DNA from: Microcaldota archaeon
GTDB lineage: Archaea; Micrarchaeota; Micrarchaeia; Micrarchaeales; Micrarchaeaceae
Length of the DNA: 5,166 nucleotides
NCBI GenBank assembly: GCA_027344745.1
Contig: DAHWIS010000035.1
Coordinates: 1 to 5,166 of the forward strand
Direction of reading: 5' to 3'
Part shown: positions 5,081-5,166 of the stretch, piece by piece
Numbering within the stretch: the stretch's first letter is position 1
How the letters are laid out: every line of letters begins with the position of its first letter
Notes under the pieces: model-generated
Database searches by the model: none
What the model was told of the DNA's origin: nothing
What the model saw: the letters and a program-made list of their open reading frames with translations, nothing else
Program-made: the position numbers and the translations under genes

Positions 5081-5166
5081 ATGGGAATGAAGCGCTTCAA
5101 AGCGCAGAGCGCATTTGAATTTTTCATGACATACGGATGGATGATATTCATAGTGGTGATAATCGC
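5081..5166 (+). CDS. Class III signal peptide (type IV prepilin-like) protein, N-terminal part only
   Basis: The first 28 codons are visible and the gene continues past the window. The peptide has a short basic start (MGMKRFKA), then QSAFEFFMTYGW and a hydrophobic stretch (MIFIVVII). This is the archaeal type IV prepilin-like signal: a prepilin peptidase of the FlaK/PibD/EppA type is expected to cut between Ala8 and Gln9, leaving Glu at position +5 of the mature protein and a hydrophobic helix that anchors or assembles the subunit. SAFE followed by MTYGW is a style familiar from DPANN archaeal surface proteins. The mature domain is not visible, so pilin, adhesin or other secreted protein cannot be separated. 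In-frame ATGs at 5075, 5081 and 5087 would give leaders of 10, 8 or 6 residues, all plausible; 5081 is a middle choice. It is divergent from the SelB/EF-Tu-like gene. Confidence 0.8.
   Translation, partial: MGMKRFKAQSAFEFFMTYGWMIFIVVII

Noticed and set aside
1..5166. CRISPR array, insertion sequence or integration site
   Set aside because: No regularly spaced repeats, no transposase-like frame and no terminal inverted repeats with target duplications were seen; genes are packed end to end.

Overview
This AT-rich window is from an archaeon, most likely a small-genome DPANN-type lineage; a Micrarchaeota-like organism is my best guess, at moderate confidence and on protein style alone. The isoleucyl-tRNA synthetase carries the archaeal/eukaryotic HLGS form of the HIGH motif. 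TATA boxes of the TTTATATA kind sit at archaeal spacing before the genes. The last gene begins with an archaeal type IV prepilin-like (class III) signal of the QSAFE...TYGW style common in DPANN genomes. Ile is mostly written ATA (20 of 27 Ile codons in the gene at 3401-3982).

Layout from left to right: (1) 3-176, plus strand, the 3' end of a small six-cysteine zinc-finger-like basic protein, easy to miss because its start lies outside the window. (2) 173-3316, minus strand, a complete ileS of 1047 codons, with normal domain order but a strongly altered KMSKS loop (EMHKK). (3) 3317-3400, a short divergent promoter region where the two TATA boxes lie almost back to back. (4) 3401-3982, plus strand, a 193-residue membrane-anchored phospholipase-D-superfamily protein with one HKD-like motif and a two-helix membrane hairpin inside the fold. 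(5) 3984-4883, minus strand, a 299-residue SelB/EF-Tu-like protein whose GTPase domain has lost its nucleotide-binding motifs while domains 2 and 3 remain. (6) 4884-5080, a divergent intergenic region with two good TATA boxes and inverted repeats. (7) 5081 to the window end, plus strand, the first 28 codons of a prepilin-like secreted or surface protein.

The genes alternate in strand and form no operon. Two of them, ileS and the SelB/EF-Tu-like gene, relate to translation; the zinc-finger protein may bind nucleic acid. Packing is extreme: one convergent pair overlaps by 4 bases at the stop codons, the other is separated by one base, so transcription must end inside the neighbouring gene. I see no CRISPR array, insertion sequence, rRNA or tRNA. 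The parts most worth a second look are the ileS KMSKS variant, the overlapping divergent TATA boxes, the membrane PLD protein and the GTPase-dead SelB-like factor.
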